Source: Nocardioides humilatus
GTDB lineage: Bacteria > Actinomycetota > Actinomycetes > Propionibacteriales > Nocardioidaceae
Assembly: GCF_008373755.1 (NCBI RefSeq)
Contig: NZ_VUJV01000001.1
Coordinates: 744,001 to 808,000, forward strand
DNA length: 64,000 nt
Direction: 5' to 3'
Positions 8,043 to 16,045 of this stretch are shown piece after piece. The notes under the pieces were generated by a model. The model had not been told where the DNA came from and made no database searches. It saw only the letters and a program-made list of their open reading frames with translations. How positions within the stretch are numbered: position 1 is the stretch's first letter; each line of letters opens with the position of its first letter. Both the position numbers and the translations under genes were made by a program.

Positions 8043-10313
8043 GTGGGCAGTCCAGCGGGAGGTACGGCGCGGCACCGGTCGCTCGCCGACCAGCTGCGCT
8101 CGTGGTCGGACGACGAGGTGAGCAGGCTGCTCACGCTACGTCCGGACCTGACCACGCCACCCCCTCACGACTTCTCCCAGCTGGCCTCGCGCGCCGCCGT
8201 ACGCAGCTCGCTCGGTCGGGCCCTGGACTCGCTCACCCGAGGTGAGCTCTCGGTCCTTGATGCCCTCGTCGTCGCGAGCCAAACCAGCGACGCCGAGCTG
8301 GCCACGATGGTCAACGCTGAGGAGCGCTACGTCACCGAGGCGGTGGCCCACCTGCGAGGCCTTGCCCTGGCGTGGGACTCCCCCGAAGGACTGCGGGCCT
8401 TGAGCGGAGTGGCCGACAGCCTGGTCGGCGGCACGGGTGCAGGCGTGAGCGGGCTGCGCCCCCGCTCGAGCGACGCACCGCCGCCCGAGGTCGTCACCGA
8501 GCGGCTCGGGCAGGTGTCCGAGGAGGCCCGCGCGATGCTCGACCACGTGCTCGCCAACGGCGGCGAGGCGACCGCGGGCGCCGCGCGCCGTACCGTCCGG
8601 CCGGAGGACGCCGCCGGACCCGTCGAGGAGCTGCTCGCCCGCGCCCTGCTCGTGCCGGGCCGCGACGACCTGCTGGTCGTCCCCGGCGAGGTCGGACTCG
8701 CCTTGCGCGGTGGGCGTACGACCCTCGAACCGGTCGACGTGCCGCCGGGGCTCGCGACCGCGGAGCGGCCCGCGCGACTCACGGAGAGCGCGGCCGCGGG
8801 TGCGGCCCTCGAGCTCTGTCGGCGCACCGAGCTGCTGCTGGAGTGGTGGAGCACCCGGCCCGCGGCCGCGCTGCGGACGGGCGGCCTCGGTGTCCGCGAG
8901 CTCAAGGCCACCGCTGCGCACCTCCAGCTCTCGGAGCTGGACACGGCACTCGTCGTCGAGACCGCCCACGCGGCGCACCTCGTCGCGACCCGGGCCGACG
9001 CCGACGGCAACCCGGTCTGGGTGCCGACCGATGCCTTCGACGCCTGGCTCGCCACCGACGTCGCCGAGCGATGGGTCACCCTCGCCCGCGCCTGGCTGGC
9101 CAGCCCGCGGATGCCCTCGCTCGTGGGCGGGAGGGGCGCCGACGACAAGCCCTGGAACGCGCTGACGCCCGAGCTCGCCTCGGTCCTGATGCCGGAGACT
9201 CGCGCGATGACCCTGGCAGCGCTGGCCGAGGTGCCACCCGGTCATTCCCTCGCGGCCGGGACCGGGCTGCCCTCGCTGGTGACGCTGCTCGCGTGGCGCC
9301 GGTCCCGACGCCCGCGGTCGCGTGCCGACCAGGTCGCGTGGACCGTGGCCGAGGCCGCCGTGATCGGGGTGACGGGACTGGACACGCTGTCGTCGTACGG
9401 CCGAGCGCTCGTCGCTGGGGAGGACCCGACGCCGCTGCTCGCCGCCCTCCTCCCCGAGCCTGTCGACCACGTGCTGATCCAGGCCGACCTCACCGCGGTC
9501 GCACCGGGCCCGTTGGAGACCGGCATCGCCCGCTCCCTGCAGCTGGTCGCCGACGTCGAGTCCCGGGGCGCGGCGACGGTCTACCGCTTCAGCGCCGGGT
9601 CCCTCCGGAGGGCGCTCGACGCAGGATGGACCGCCGCCGAGGTGCACGCCTTCCTCGCCTCGGTCTCACGGACCCCGGTCCCCCAGCCCCTCACCTATCT
9701 CGTCGACGACGCGGTGCGGACCTTCGGCCAGCTGCGGGTCGGCTACGCCGAGGCCTTCGTCCGCTCCGACGACGAGGCCGCGCTCGCGGCGCTGGCCCAC
9801 CACCCCAAGGCCGCCTCCCTCGGGCTGCGGCTGATCGCCTCCACCGTCATGGTCAGTACGACGCCCGTCGACCTGCTCCTCACCCGGCTGCGCGAGCTGG
9901 GCGTCGCCCCGGTCGTCGAAGGCCCCGACGGCACCGTCCGCGTCGGACGGGTCGACGAGGTGCGCGCCCGCACGCCAAAGGCCCGCGGGTCGGGCCAGCA
10001 GGAGGCCCGTCATGCGGCCCAGGTCGCGGCCGCCGTACGAGCCCTGCGCGCGGCCGATGCGGCCGCCCGGGTGCGCCCGGCCGCGGCGGTCTCGCCGGCC
10101 GGCGCCCTGTCCGCGCTGCGCGACGCCATCGAGCGTCGCGCCTCGGTCGTCATCGCCTTCACCGACAACCAGGGCGTCGTCGGCGAGCGCGTCGTCGAGC
10201 CCTTCGCGGTCGAGGGCGGCCAGCTGACTGCCCACGACCGCACCGCCGACGACGTCCGCACCTTCGCCGTGCACCGCATCTCCCGAGTCACCCCCGTGCC
10301 GGAGGGCCCGTAA
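8043..10313 (+). CDS. Helicase-associated (XPB/Ssl2-type conserved) domain protein
   Basis: About 756 residues from GTG 8043; GTG 8016 is an in-frame alternative, and homologues start close to RSLADQLR. It has no Walker motifs. It contains repeated winged-helix-like segments (ELSVLDALVV, LGVRELKATAAHLQLS), an RSLQLVADVESRG... VYRFSAGSLRRALDAGW block of the Helicase_C_3/XPB-associated family, and a C-terminal region with a WYL-like ending (FTDNQGVVGERVVEPFAVEGGQL). It lies 9 nt upstream of the XPB helicase gene, so it is probably co-expressed as its partner in DNA repair or transcription-coupled work. Confidence 0.85.
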   Translation: MGSPAGGTARHRSLADQLRSWSDDEVSRLLTLRPDLTTPPPHDFSQLASRAAVRSSLGRALDSLTRGELSVLDALVVASQTSDAELATMVNAEERYVTEAVAHLRGLALAWDSPEGLRALSGVADSLVGGTGAGVSGLRPRSSDAPPPEVVTERLGQVSEEARAMLDHVLANGGEATAGAARRTVRPEDAAGPVEELLARALLVPGRDDLLVVPGEVGLALRGGRTTLEPVDVPPGLATAERPARLTESAAAGAALELCRRTELLLEWWSTRPAAALRTGGLGVRELKATAAHLQLSELDTALVVETAHAAHLVATRADADGNPVWVPTDAFDAWLATDVAERWVTLARAWLASPRMPSLVGGRGADDKPWNALTPELASVLMPETRAMTLAALAEVPPGHSLAAGTGLPSLVTLLAWRRSRRPRSRADQVAWTVAEAAVIGVTGLDTLSSYGRALVAGEDPTPLLAALLPEPVDHVLIQADLTAVAPGPLETGIARSLQLVADVESRGAATVYRFSAGSLRRALDAGWTAAEVHAFLASVSRTPVPQPLTYLVDDAVRTFGQLRVGYAEAFVRSDDEAALAALAHHPKAASLGLRLIASTVMVSTTPVDLLLTRLRELGVAPVVEGPDGTVRVGRVDEVRARTPKARGSGQQEARHAAQVAAAVRALRAADAAARVRPAAAVSPAGALSALRDAIERRASVVIAFTDNQGVVGERVVEPFAVEGGQLTAHDRTADDVRTFAVHRISRVTPVPEGP

Positions 10314-10322
10314 ACTCGTGCA

Positions 10323-11978
10323 GTGACCAACGGCCCCCTCATCGTGCAGTCGGACAAGTCGCTGCTGCTGGAGGTCGACCACGAGCAGGCGGCCGAGTGC
10401 CGCCGCGCGATCGCACCCTTCGCAGAGCTCGAGCGCAGCCCCGAGCACATCCACACCTACCGGTTGACCCCGCTGGGTCTCTGGAACGCGCGCGCCGCGG
10501 GTCACGACGCCGAGCAGGTGGTCGACACCCTGCTGACCTACAGCCGCTACGCGGTGCCCCACTCGCTGCTGGTCGACGTCGCGGAGACGATGGCCCGCTA
10601 CGGACGGCTGCGTCTCGAGAAGCACCCTGTCCACGGCCTGGTGCTGTCGAGCACCGACCGCCCGGTGCTCGAGGAGGTCCTGCGCGCCAAGAAGATCGCG
10701 GGGATGCTCGGCAACCGCCTCGACGACGACACGGTCGCTGTGCACCCCTCCGAGCGCGGCAACCTGAAGCAGGCGCTGCTGAAGATCGGCTGGCCGGCCG
10801 AGGACTTCGCGGGCTACGTCGACGGCGAGGCGCACCCGATCGCCCTCACGCCTGACGGTTGGGAGCTGCGGACCTACCAGGAGGAAGCCGCCGAGTCGTT
10901 CTGGCACGGCGGGTCGGGGGTCGTCGTGCTCCCCTGTGGCGCGGGCAAGACGATCGTCGGCGCGGCCGCGATGGCGCAGGCTCAGGCCACGACCCTGATC
11001 CTCGTCACCAACACGGTGAGCGCCCGCCAGTGGAAGGACGAGCTGGTCCGGCGCACGTCGCTGACGGCCGACGAGATCGGTGAATACTCCGGCGCCGTCA
11101 AGGAGATCCGCCCGGTCACCATCGCGACCTACCAGGTGATGACGACGCGCCGGAAGGGCGTCTACCCGCACCTGGAGCTCTTCGACGCCCGCGACTGGGG
11201 CCTCATCGTCTACGACGAGGTCCACCTGCTGCCCGCGCCGATCTTCCGGATGACGGCCGACCTCCAGGCCCGGCGCCGGATCGGCCTGACCGCCACGTTG
11301 GTCCGCGAGGACGGCCGCGAGGGCGACGTCTTCTCCCTCATCGGGCCGAAGCGCTACGACGCTCCGTGGAAGGACATCGAGGCGCAGGGCTGGATCGCAC
11401 CGGCCGACTGCGTCGAGGTGCGGGTGACGCTCCCGGACGCGGTGCGGCTCGCCTACGCGACGGCCGAACCGGAGGAGCGCTACCGCCTGGCGTCCTGCAC
11501 CCGCGAGAAGATCACGGTCACCCAGGAGCTGGTCACCCGGCACCGCGGTCAGCCGACGCTGGTGATCGGGCAGTACCTCGAGCAGCTCGAGGAGCTCAGC
11601 ACTGCCCTCGACGCGCCCGTCATCACCGGAGCGACGACGGTCAAGGAGCGGCAGCGGCTCTACGACGCGTTCCGCCACGGCGAGATCGACCTCCTGGTCG
11701 TCTCCAAGGTCGCCAACTTCTCGATCGACCTGCCCTCAGCAGAGGTCGCGATCCAGGTGTCCGGCTCGTTCGGCTCGCGCCAGGAGGAGGCCCAGCGCCT
11801 CGGCCGGCTGCTGCGCCCCGGCGAGCCCGGCCCCGACGGCGAGCGCAAGGTCGCCCGCTTCTACACGCTCGTCTCGCGCGACACGGTCGACGCGGAGTTC
11901 GCCCAGAACCGGCAGCGCTTCCTGGCCGAGCAGGGCTACGCCTACCGGATCATCGACGCGGAGGACGTCGGCGCCTGA
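10323..11978 (+). CDS. XPB/Ssl2-type superfamily 2 DNA repair helicase
   Basis: 551 residues, GTG start. The order is an N-terminal XPB-specific domain (1-170), Q-like motif LRTYQ (182-186), Walker A CGAGKT (205-210), DEVH box (298-301), the RED motif of XPB helicases (328-330), and a C-terminal RecA domain with SFGSRQEEAQRLGRLLRP. Length and motif order match bacterial XPB. Bacterial members unwind DNA 3'-5' and are linked to nucleotide excision repair. It follows the helicase-associated gene by 9 nt, forming a two-gene operon. Confidence 0.95.
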   Translation: MTNGPLIVQSDKSLLLEVDHEQAAECRRAIAPFAELERSPEHIHTYRLTPLGLWNARAAGHDAEQVVDTLLTYSRYAVPHSLLVDVAETMARYGRLRLEKHPVHGLVLSSTDRPVLEEVLRAKKIAGMLGNRLDDDTVAVHPSERGNLKQALLKIGWPAEDFAGYVDGEAHPIALTPDGWELRTYQEEAAESFWHGGSGVVVLPCGAGKTIVGAAAMAQAQATTLILVTNTVSARQWKDELVRRTSLTADEIGEYSGAVKEIRPVTIATYQVMTTRRKGVYPHLELFDARDWGLIVYDEVHLLPAPIFRMTADLQARRRIGLTATLVREDGREGDVFSLIGPKRYDAPWKDIEAQGWIAPADCVEVRVTLPDAVRLAYATAEPEERYRLASCTREKITVTQELVTRHRGQPTLVIGQYLEQLEELSTALDAPVITGATTVKERQRLYDAFRHGEIDLLVVSKVANFSIDLPSAEVAIQVSGSFGSRQEEAQRLGRLLRPGEPGPDGERKVARFYTLVSRDTVDAEFAQNRQRFLAEQGYAYRIIDAEDVGA

Positions 11979-11985
11979 AGCGCCG

Positions 11986-12270
11986 TCAGATGGCGAAGGT
12001 GCCGCCCGATCGCCAGTAGACGTTGTCCTCACGGGTGAGGAAGCCGTCGTCGACGAGGTAGCGCCGCAGCGCGGCGTGGTCCTCGTGGACCTCCTTGAGT
12101 ACGGCGTCCACCTCGCGCTCCGCGTAGGTGCGTCCGGGCTCGAACCGCTGAGCGACGTGGTCGAGCACGAGCAGCCGCTTCACGTGGCGGGTCGGCATCG
12201 TGTGCAGCCGCCCATCAGGGGCGAAGAACCGACGCAGCGTCTCGGCGTCGTCGGCCGGGGTCGCGCCCAT
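11986..12270 (-). CDS. DUF2087 domain protein
   Basis: 94 residues with LRRFFAPDGRLHTMPTRHVKRLLVLDHVAQRFEPGRTY, YAEREVDAVL and DHAALRRYLVDDGFLTRE, which together define DUF2087. This small domain is often appended to ArsR/MerR-type regulators or found alone, and it is probably nucleic-acid or regulator associated. It begins 4 nt after the chorismate mutase stop and forms a small operon with it. Confidence 0.88.
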   Translation of the reverse strand: MGATPADDAETLRRFFAPDGRLHTMPTRHVKRLLVLDHVAQRFEPGRTYAEREVDAVLKEVHEDHAALRRYLVDDGFLTREDNVYWRSGGTFAI

Positions 12271-12274
12271 CGGC

Positions 12275-12568
12275 TCACTCGTCCAGGAACTGCCGATGGT
12301 TCTGAATGACCTCGGCGATGATCACGTTGAGGAACTTCTCCGCGAAGTGCGGGTCGAGCCCCGACGTCTCCGACAGCGCGCGCAGGCGCTCGATCTGGAT
12401 GGCCTCGCGGTCCGGGTCGGCGGGCGGCATGCCGGCGTGGGCCTTGAGCCGACCGACCTGCTCGGTGCACTTGAACCGCTCGGCCAGTAGGTGCACGAGC
12501 GCTGCGTCGAGATTGTCGATGCTCGAGCGCAGTCGCAGCAGTTCCTCGTTGGCCTCGTCAGGAGTCAC
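12275..12568 (-). CDS. Chorismate mutase, AroQ class
   Basis: 97 residues from the GTG at 12568, the only plausible in-frame start near the fold. An all-helical AroQ domain is recognisable: LRLRSSIDNLDAALVHLLAERFKCTEQVGRLKA, then DPDREAIQIERL and HFAEKFLNVIIAEVIQNHR. The arginines in helix 1 and the VGRLKA lysine are the residues expected to hold the substrate's carboxylates. It converts chorismate to prephenate for Phe/Tyr synthesis. A DUF2087 gene follows directly. Confidence 0.92.
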   Translation of the reverse strand: MTPDEANEELLRLRSSIDNLDAALVHLLAERFKCTEQVGRLKAHAGMPPADPDREAIQIERLRALSETSGLDPHFAEKFLNVIIAEVIQNHRQFLDE

Positions 12569-12626
12569 GGGTCCATCCTCGCCGACCCCTCCCGATCCGC
12601 GCGCACATGGACCACAATCGGGGACG

Positions 12627-13244
12627 ATGGATGACAGACCCGGCGACCAACGCACCCTGGCATGGCCCCTGACCGACGGGCTCGCCCTGCGCGATGCGCT
12701 GCTGGCCGCCTACGCCGACCCGGCCCGCGGCTACCACGACGCGCGTCACCTCGGCGAGGTCCTCGAGCGCCTCGGGGAGCTCGCGGAGGCGGGGGCCGAC
12801 TTCGATCGGACGCCCGTTCTGCTCGCCGCGTGGTTCCACGACGCCGTCTACGACGGCGAGCGCGACGCCGAGGAGCGCTCGGCCTCGTGGGCGGAGGAGG
12901 CGCTACCGGGGCTGGTCGATGCAGCGACCGTGGCCGAGGTGGCGCGACTGGTGCGGCTCACCGAGTCGCACCGACCCGACGACGCCGACCGCAACGGCTG
13001 TGCGCTCTCCGACGCCGACCTCGGCATCCTCGCGGCGGCCGACGGCCGCTACGACGAATACGTCGCGGCGGTCCGCACCGAATACGGCCACCTCCCCGAC
13101 GACGTCTTCACGGCCGGCCGCGCCGACGTGCTCCGCGAGCTCGTCGCGAAGCCTCGGCTGTTCCACACCGCCTATGCCCTCGCCCACTGGGAGGAGCCGG
13201 CTCGCCGCAACGTCGAGCGGGAGCTGTCAGTCCTCGCCGCGTGA
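12627..13244 (+). CDS. HD-domain metal-dependent phosphohydrolase (COG4339-like)
   Basis: 205 residues from the ATG at 12627. The metal-binding HD motifs are YHDARHLGEVL (first His), AAWFHDAVYD (the HD pair) and LSDADLGIL (distal Asp), with an RLVRLTESHRPDD segment between. This pattern fits the predicted HD hydrolase family that includes uncharacterised nucleotidase-like enzymes. Substrate is unknown. Divergent from chorismate mutase; the last 18 nt overlap the convergent DUF4031 gene. Confidence 0.85.
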   Translation: MDDRPGDQRTLAWPLTDGLALRDALLAAYADPARGYHDARHLGEVLERLGELAEAGADFDRTPVLLAAWFHDAVYDGERDAEERSASWAEEALPGLVDAATVAEVARLVRLTESHRPDDADRNGCALSDADLGILAAADGRYDEYVAAVRTEYGHLPDDVFTAGRADVLRELVAKPRLFHTAYALAHWEEPARRNVERELSVLAA

Positions 13245-13496
13245 CCCGCGCCGCCGGCGCAGGCCGGCTGCGCTGAGCCGGCCGACGAGCTCGCGCGAGG
13301 TGATCGGCTGGGCGCCGAGAGCGACCATGGCGTCGTACCACTCCGAGGGCACGTCGTAGTGGTCGCGGTCGAAGCCCTTGGCCGGGATCCCGGCGCGGCG
13401 CGCGAAGTCGTGCAGCTCGTCGTAGGACTCGTCGCTCGCGAGGTGCGACCACATCCGACCGTGCCCCGGCGCGTTGGGCGGGTCGATGAGGATCAC
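13227..13496 (-). CDS. DUF4031 family protein
   Basis: 89 residues from GTG 13496. It starts with VILIDPPNAPGHGRMWSHL and contains DFARRAGIPAKGFDRDHYDVPSEWYDAMVALGA, the DUF4031 signature. The family is small, cytoplasmic and uncharacterised. It ends in an Arg-rich tail that overlaps the 3' end of the HD gene. Confidence 0.85.
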   Translation of the reverse strand: MILIDPPNAPGHGRMWSHLASDESYDELHDFARRAGIPAKGFDRDHYDVPSEWYDAMVALGAQPITSRELVGRLSAAGLRRRRGSRGED

Positions 13497-13547
13497 GCGG
13501 CGAGCGTACGGCGTCACTGGCTTGGCCCCCGACCGCACAATGGCCCG

Positions 13548-13922
13548 GTGGACGACCGTGTGATCTTCGAGGCCCGAGCCTCGGTCCTGGCTGACCTCGA
13601 GGCCCGCGGGGTCGCGACGGCCGGCACCGTCTCGGTGCTCGACGAGGCCTGCTCCCAGCGACGCTGGTGGATCGAGCAGTGGCCCGAGGGAGCCGACTTC
13701 GTCGCGGGGCTGATCGCCCAGGACGTGCAGGACGCCCTGGTCGACGAGCACGGGCGCACCGGCCCGACGGGGTTGTGGCCGCTGTGCCAGCGGTGCGACG
13801 ACGTGCCGTTACACGCGCTCCACATCGAGCCCGACCTGGGCGGGCCGGACCCCACATGGGTGTGCGACGAGTCCGGCACCGAGGTCGCAGCGTTGGGCCG
13901 CCTCGGCAGCCAGATCAGCTAG
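13548..13922 (+). CDS. Hypothetical protein with Cys/His cluster
   Basis: 124 residues from GTG 13548. The N-terminal half is helical (ARASVLADLEARGV... SQRRWWIEQWPEGADFVAGLIAQDVQDAL). The C-terminal half has LCQRC, LHALHIEPDL and DPTWVCDESG, a possible zinc site made of three Cys and two His. I do not recognise a family. Its start is about 50 nt from the DUF4031 start on the other strand, so the two may share a divergent promoter. Confidence 0.75.
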   Translation: MDDRVIFEARASVLADLEARGVATAGTVSVLDEACSQRRWWIEQWPEGADFVAGLIAQDVQDALVDEHGRTGPTGLWPLCQRCDDVPLHALHIEPDLGGPDPTWVCDESGTEVAALGRLGSQIS

Positions 13923-13935
13923 GACGCCGAGGAGC

Positions 13936-14658
13936 TCAGACGCCGAGCTGGAACGACAAGGTGTGCTGGTCGGCGCGGTAGACGCTGCGCGACACCTCGA
14001 CCGGTCGGTCCTCCCAGAGCGCGCGACGGGTCAACCGGATCACGACCGTCCCCTCCTTGCACTCCAGGAGCGCCGCCTCCTCAGGAGTGGCGACACCGGC
14101 CGAGAGCGAGTCCTCGGCCCAGGTGGGCCGGCGACCGCGGGCGGCGAGCTCGTCATAGAGGCTCGCGGGCAGGTCCGGGCCGTCGAGCAGGCCGGGCGCC
14201 AGCGCGGCGTTGATGTAGCAGTCGGAGAGGCAGACCGGGCTGCCGTCGGCGAGGCGGATCCTGCGCCAGCGCAGGACGGCCTCGCGCGGCCCGAGCCCGA
14301 GCGCGCGGGCGACGCCCGCAGGCGCCCGTACCTTCTCGGCGGCCAGGGTGCGGCTCTCGGCCACGGTGCCCCGGGTCGCCATGTCCTCGGTGAAGCTCGC
14401 GACCCGGCTCGGCTTGCGCCGTGGCGGCGCCACGAAGGTCCCCCGGCCGGGGAAGCGCTGCAGCACGCCCTCGGCAACCAACGCGTCGAGGGCCTGGCGC
14501 ACGGTCATCCGCGCCACGCCGAATCGCTCGACCAGGTCTCGCTCGGATGGGGCTGCCGTGCCGGGTGCACTCCCGGCGACCAGGTCTCTCACAAACTCCC
14601 GGATCGCCACATGCTTGAGTGCCCGACGTTCAGCCGTCCCCCTGTCGACTGTCTCCAC
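13936..14658 (-). CDS. GntR/HutC-family transcriptional regulator
   Basis: 240 residues. The N-terminal winged helix has PSERDLVERFGVARMTVRQALDALVAEGVLQRFPGRGTFV, classic GntR. The C-terminal ~150 residues form a UTRA ligand-binding domain (VLRWRRIRLADGSPVCLSDCYI, LYDELAARG, RALWEDRPVEVSRSVYRAD), placing it in the HutC subfamily. Ligands of this class are often amino sugars, histidine derivatives or sugar phosphates; none is indicated here. Divergent from the AlkB-like gene. Confidence 0.93.
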   Translation of the reverse strand: METVDRGTAERRALKHVAIREFVRDLVAGSAPGTAAPSERDLVERFGVARMTVRQALDALVAEGVLQRFPGRGTFVAPPRRKPSRVASFTEDMATRGTVAESRTLAAEKVRAPAGVARALGLGPREAVLRWRRIRLADGSPVCLSDCYINAALAPGLLDGPDLPASLYDELAARGRRPTWAEDSLSAGVATPEEAALLECKEGTVVIRLTRRALWEDRPVEVSRSVYRADQHTLSFQLGV

Positions 14659-14743
14659 AATCGAAGGTTAGGGCGGTGCACCTCGCCCGTCCCGAGAACC
14701 GCGAAACCTGCCGTTCACCTCAGATCCGCATGCACGGCGTGTA

Positions 14744-14757
14744 CGAACACCTGTTCG
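14744..14757. promoter_or_regulatory. LexA (SOS) box CGAAC-ACCT-GTTCG
   Basis: A perfect match to the actinobacterial/Gram-positive SOS consensus CGAAC-N4-GTTCG, 24 bp before the GTG of the AlkB-like dioxygenase. It should bring that alkylation-repair gene under LexA control. The site lies about 85 bp upstream of the divergent GntR gene as well. Confidence 0.85.
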
Positions 14758-14781
14758 AACGATTGACGTATTCTCGGTCCC

Positions 14782-15405
14782 GTGGATTTCCAGAGCGCTC
14801 TCTTCGCACCGGCTGCGGGCGGCGACCTGGGCTTCGCGGGCCTGGAGCGCCATGAGCTCAGCGCCGGCGCCTGGGTCGACGTCGCTCGTGGCTGGCTGAC
14901 CGATCCCGACGACGTCTTCACGACCATGGTGGGTGGGGTGCCGTGGCGCGCCGAGCGCCGACGGATGTATGACCGGATCGTCGACGTACCGCGTCTCGTC
15001 TACACCTACATGATCGGCGAGGACCTCCCCCATCCCTCGCTGAGCGCCGCTCGGGAGGCGCTGACCGAGCATTACCTCCCGGAGCTGGGCGAGGCGTTCC
15101 GCACGGCCGGGTGCTGCTACTACCGCGACGGTCGCGACAGCGTCGCCTGGCACGGCGACACCATCGGCCGCGGCTCCACCGACGACACGATGGTCGCCAT
15201 CGTGTCGCTCGGCGACCCCCGTCGGCTCGCGCTGCGTCCGCGCGACCGCTCCGACGGCGCGGCGTCGCTCTCCTTCGAGATGGGCCACGGCGACCTGCTC
15301 GTCATGGGTGGCAGCTGCCAGCGCACCTGGGAGCACGCCGTCCCGAAGGTGGCCGCAGCCGGACCGAGGATCTCGGTCCAGTTCCGGCCGCTCAACGTTT
15401 TCTAA
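14782..15405 (+). CDS. AlkB-like 2-oxoglutarate/Fe(II)-dependent dioxygenase
   Basis: 207 residues, GTG start. The double-stranded beta-helix core is visible: WHGD gives the HxD iron ligands (His124, Asp126), TWEH the distal His (185), and PRISVQFRP the two arginines (196, 202) that hold 2-oxoglutarate. PYxY-like substrate-loop residues are in RLVYTYMIGEDLPHP. AlkB enzymes reverse methyl lesions such as 1-methyladenine and 3-methylcytosine. A perfect LexA box upstream supports a DNA-damage role. A dispersed repeat follows immediately. Confidence 0.93.
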   Translation: MDFQSALFAPAAGGDLGFAGLERHELSAGAWVDVARGWLTDPDDVFTTMVGGVPWRAERRRMYDRIVDVPRLVYTYMIGEDLPHPSLSAAREALTEHYLPELGEAFRTAGCCYYRDGRDSVAWHGDTIGRGSTDDTMVAIVSLGDPRRLALRPRDRSDGAASLSFEMGHGDLLVMGGSCQRTWEHAVPKVAAAGPRISVQFRPLNVF

Positions 15406-15443
15406 CCGGTGGTTGAGGTGCGAGCGAAGCGAGCCTCGAAACC
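15406..15443 (-). repeat. Dispersed imperfect-palindrome repeat, copy 2
   Basis: Inverted copy of the 2074-2111 element: the plus strand reads CCGGTGGTTGAGGTGCGAG and ends in GCGAGCCTCGAAACC. It fills the 38 bases between the ends of the convergent alkB-like and lemA genes. Its hairpin potential and position would allow it to act as a bidirectional transcription barrier. Confidence 0.7.
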
Positions 15444-16004
15444 CTAGAACTCCACGCCCGGCGCGGCGGTGTTCTCGGCCGGGGCGTCGTAGAACTCGCG
15501 GGTGTTGACCCCGGCCACGCCGGAGAAGAACATCCACGGGATCGTGCGCACCGACTGGTTGAGCTGTGCGGTCGCGTCGTTGTAGTACTGCCGGGCGAAG
15601 GCGATCTGGTCCTCGGTCTTGGCCAGCTGGGCCTGCAGGTCGCGGAAGTTGGCGTCGGCCTTGAGGTCCGGATAGGCCTCGGCAACGGCATTGACCTTCA
15701 CAAGGGCCTGCTGGAGGGCCGCGTCGGCAGCGGCCTTCGCCGGTACGTCGTCACCGGCTGCCGCGGCCGTGACGCCCGCGCGCGCCTTGGTGATCTCGTC
15801 GAAGACGCCCGCCTCGTGGGCGGCATAGCCCTTGACGGTCTGCACCAGGTTGGGGATCAGCTCGGCCCGACGGGTGAGCTGGACGTCGATGCCGCCGAGT
15901 GCCTCCTGGGCGCCGATGTCCTGCTTGCGCAGCTTGTTGAAGCCGACGACGAAGAACAGGCCGAGCAGCACCAGGACGGCGACGGCGATGATGACGTAGA
16001 TCAT
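15444..16004 (-). CDS. LemA family protein
   Basis: 186 residues with one N-terminal membrane helix (residues 1-21), then GFNKLRKQDIGAQEALGGIDVQLTRRAELIPNLVQTVKGYAAHE, the canonical LemA segment, and helical repeats ending in RTIPWMFFSGV. The chain after the membrane helix is predicted to lie on one side of the membrane. Function of LemA proteins is unresolved. It follows the DUF2207 gene by 41 nt on the same strand, a frequent pairing. Confidence 0.93.
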   Translation of the reverse strand: MIYVIIAVAVLVLLGLFFVVGFNKLRKQDIGAQEALGGIDVQLTRRAELIPNLVQTVKGYAAHEAGVFDEITKARAGVTAAAAGDDVPAKAAADAALQQALVKVNAVAEAYPDLKADANFRDLQAQLAKTEDQIAFARQYYNDATAQLNQSVRTIPWMFFSGVAGVNTREFYDAPAENTAAPGVEF

Positions 16005-16045
16005 GGAGGGGTTCCCTCTCTCGAAGTTGCTGGAAGGCTAGGCGG

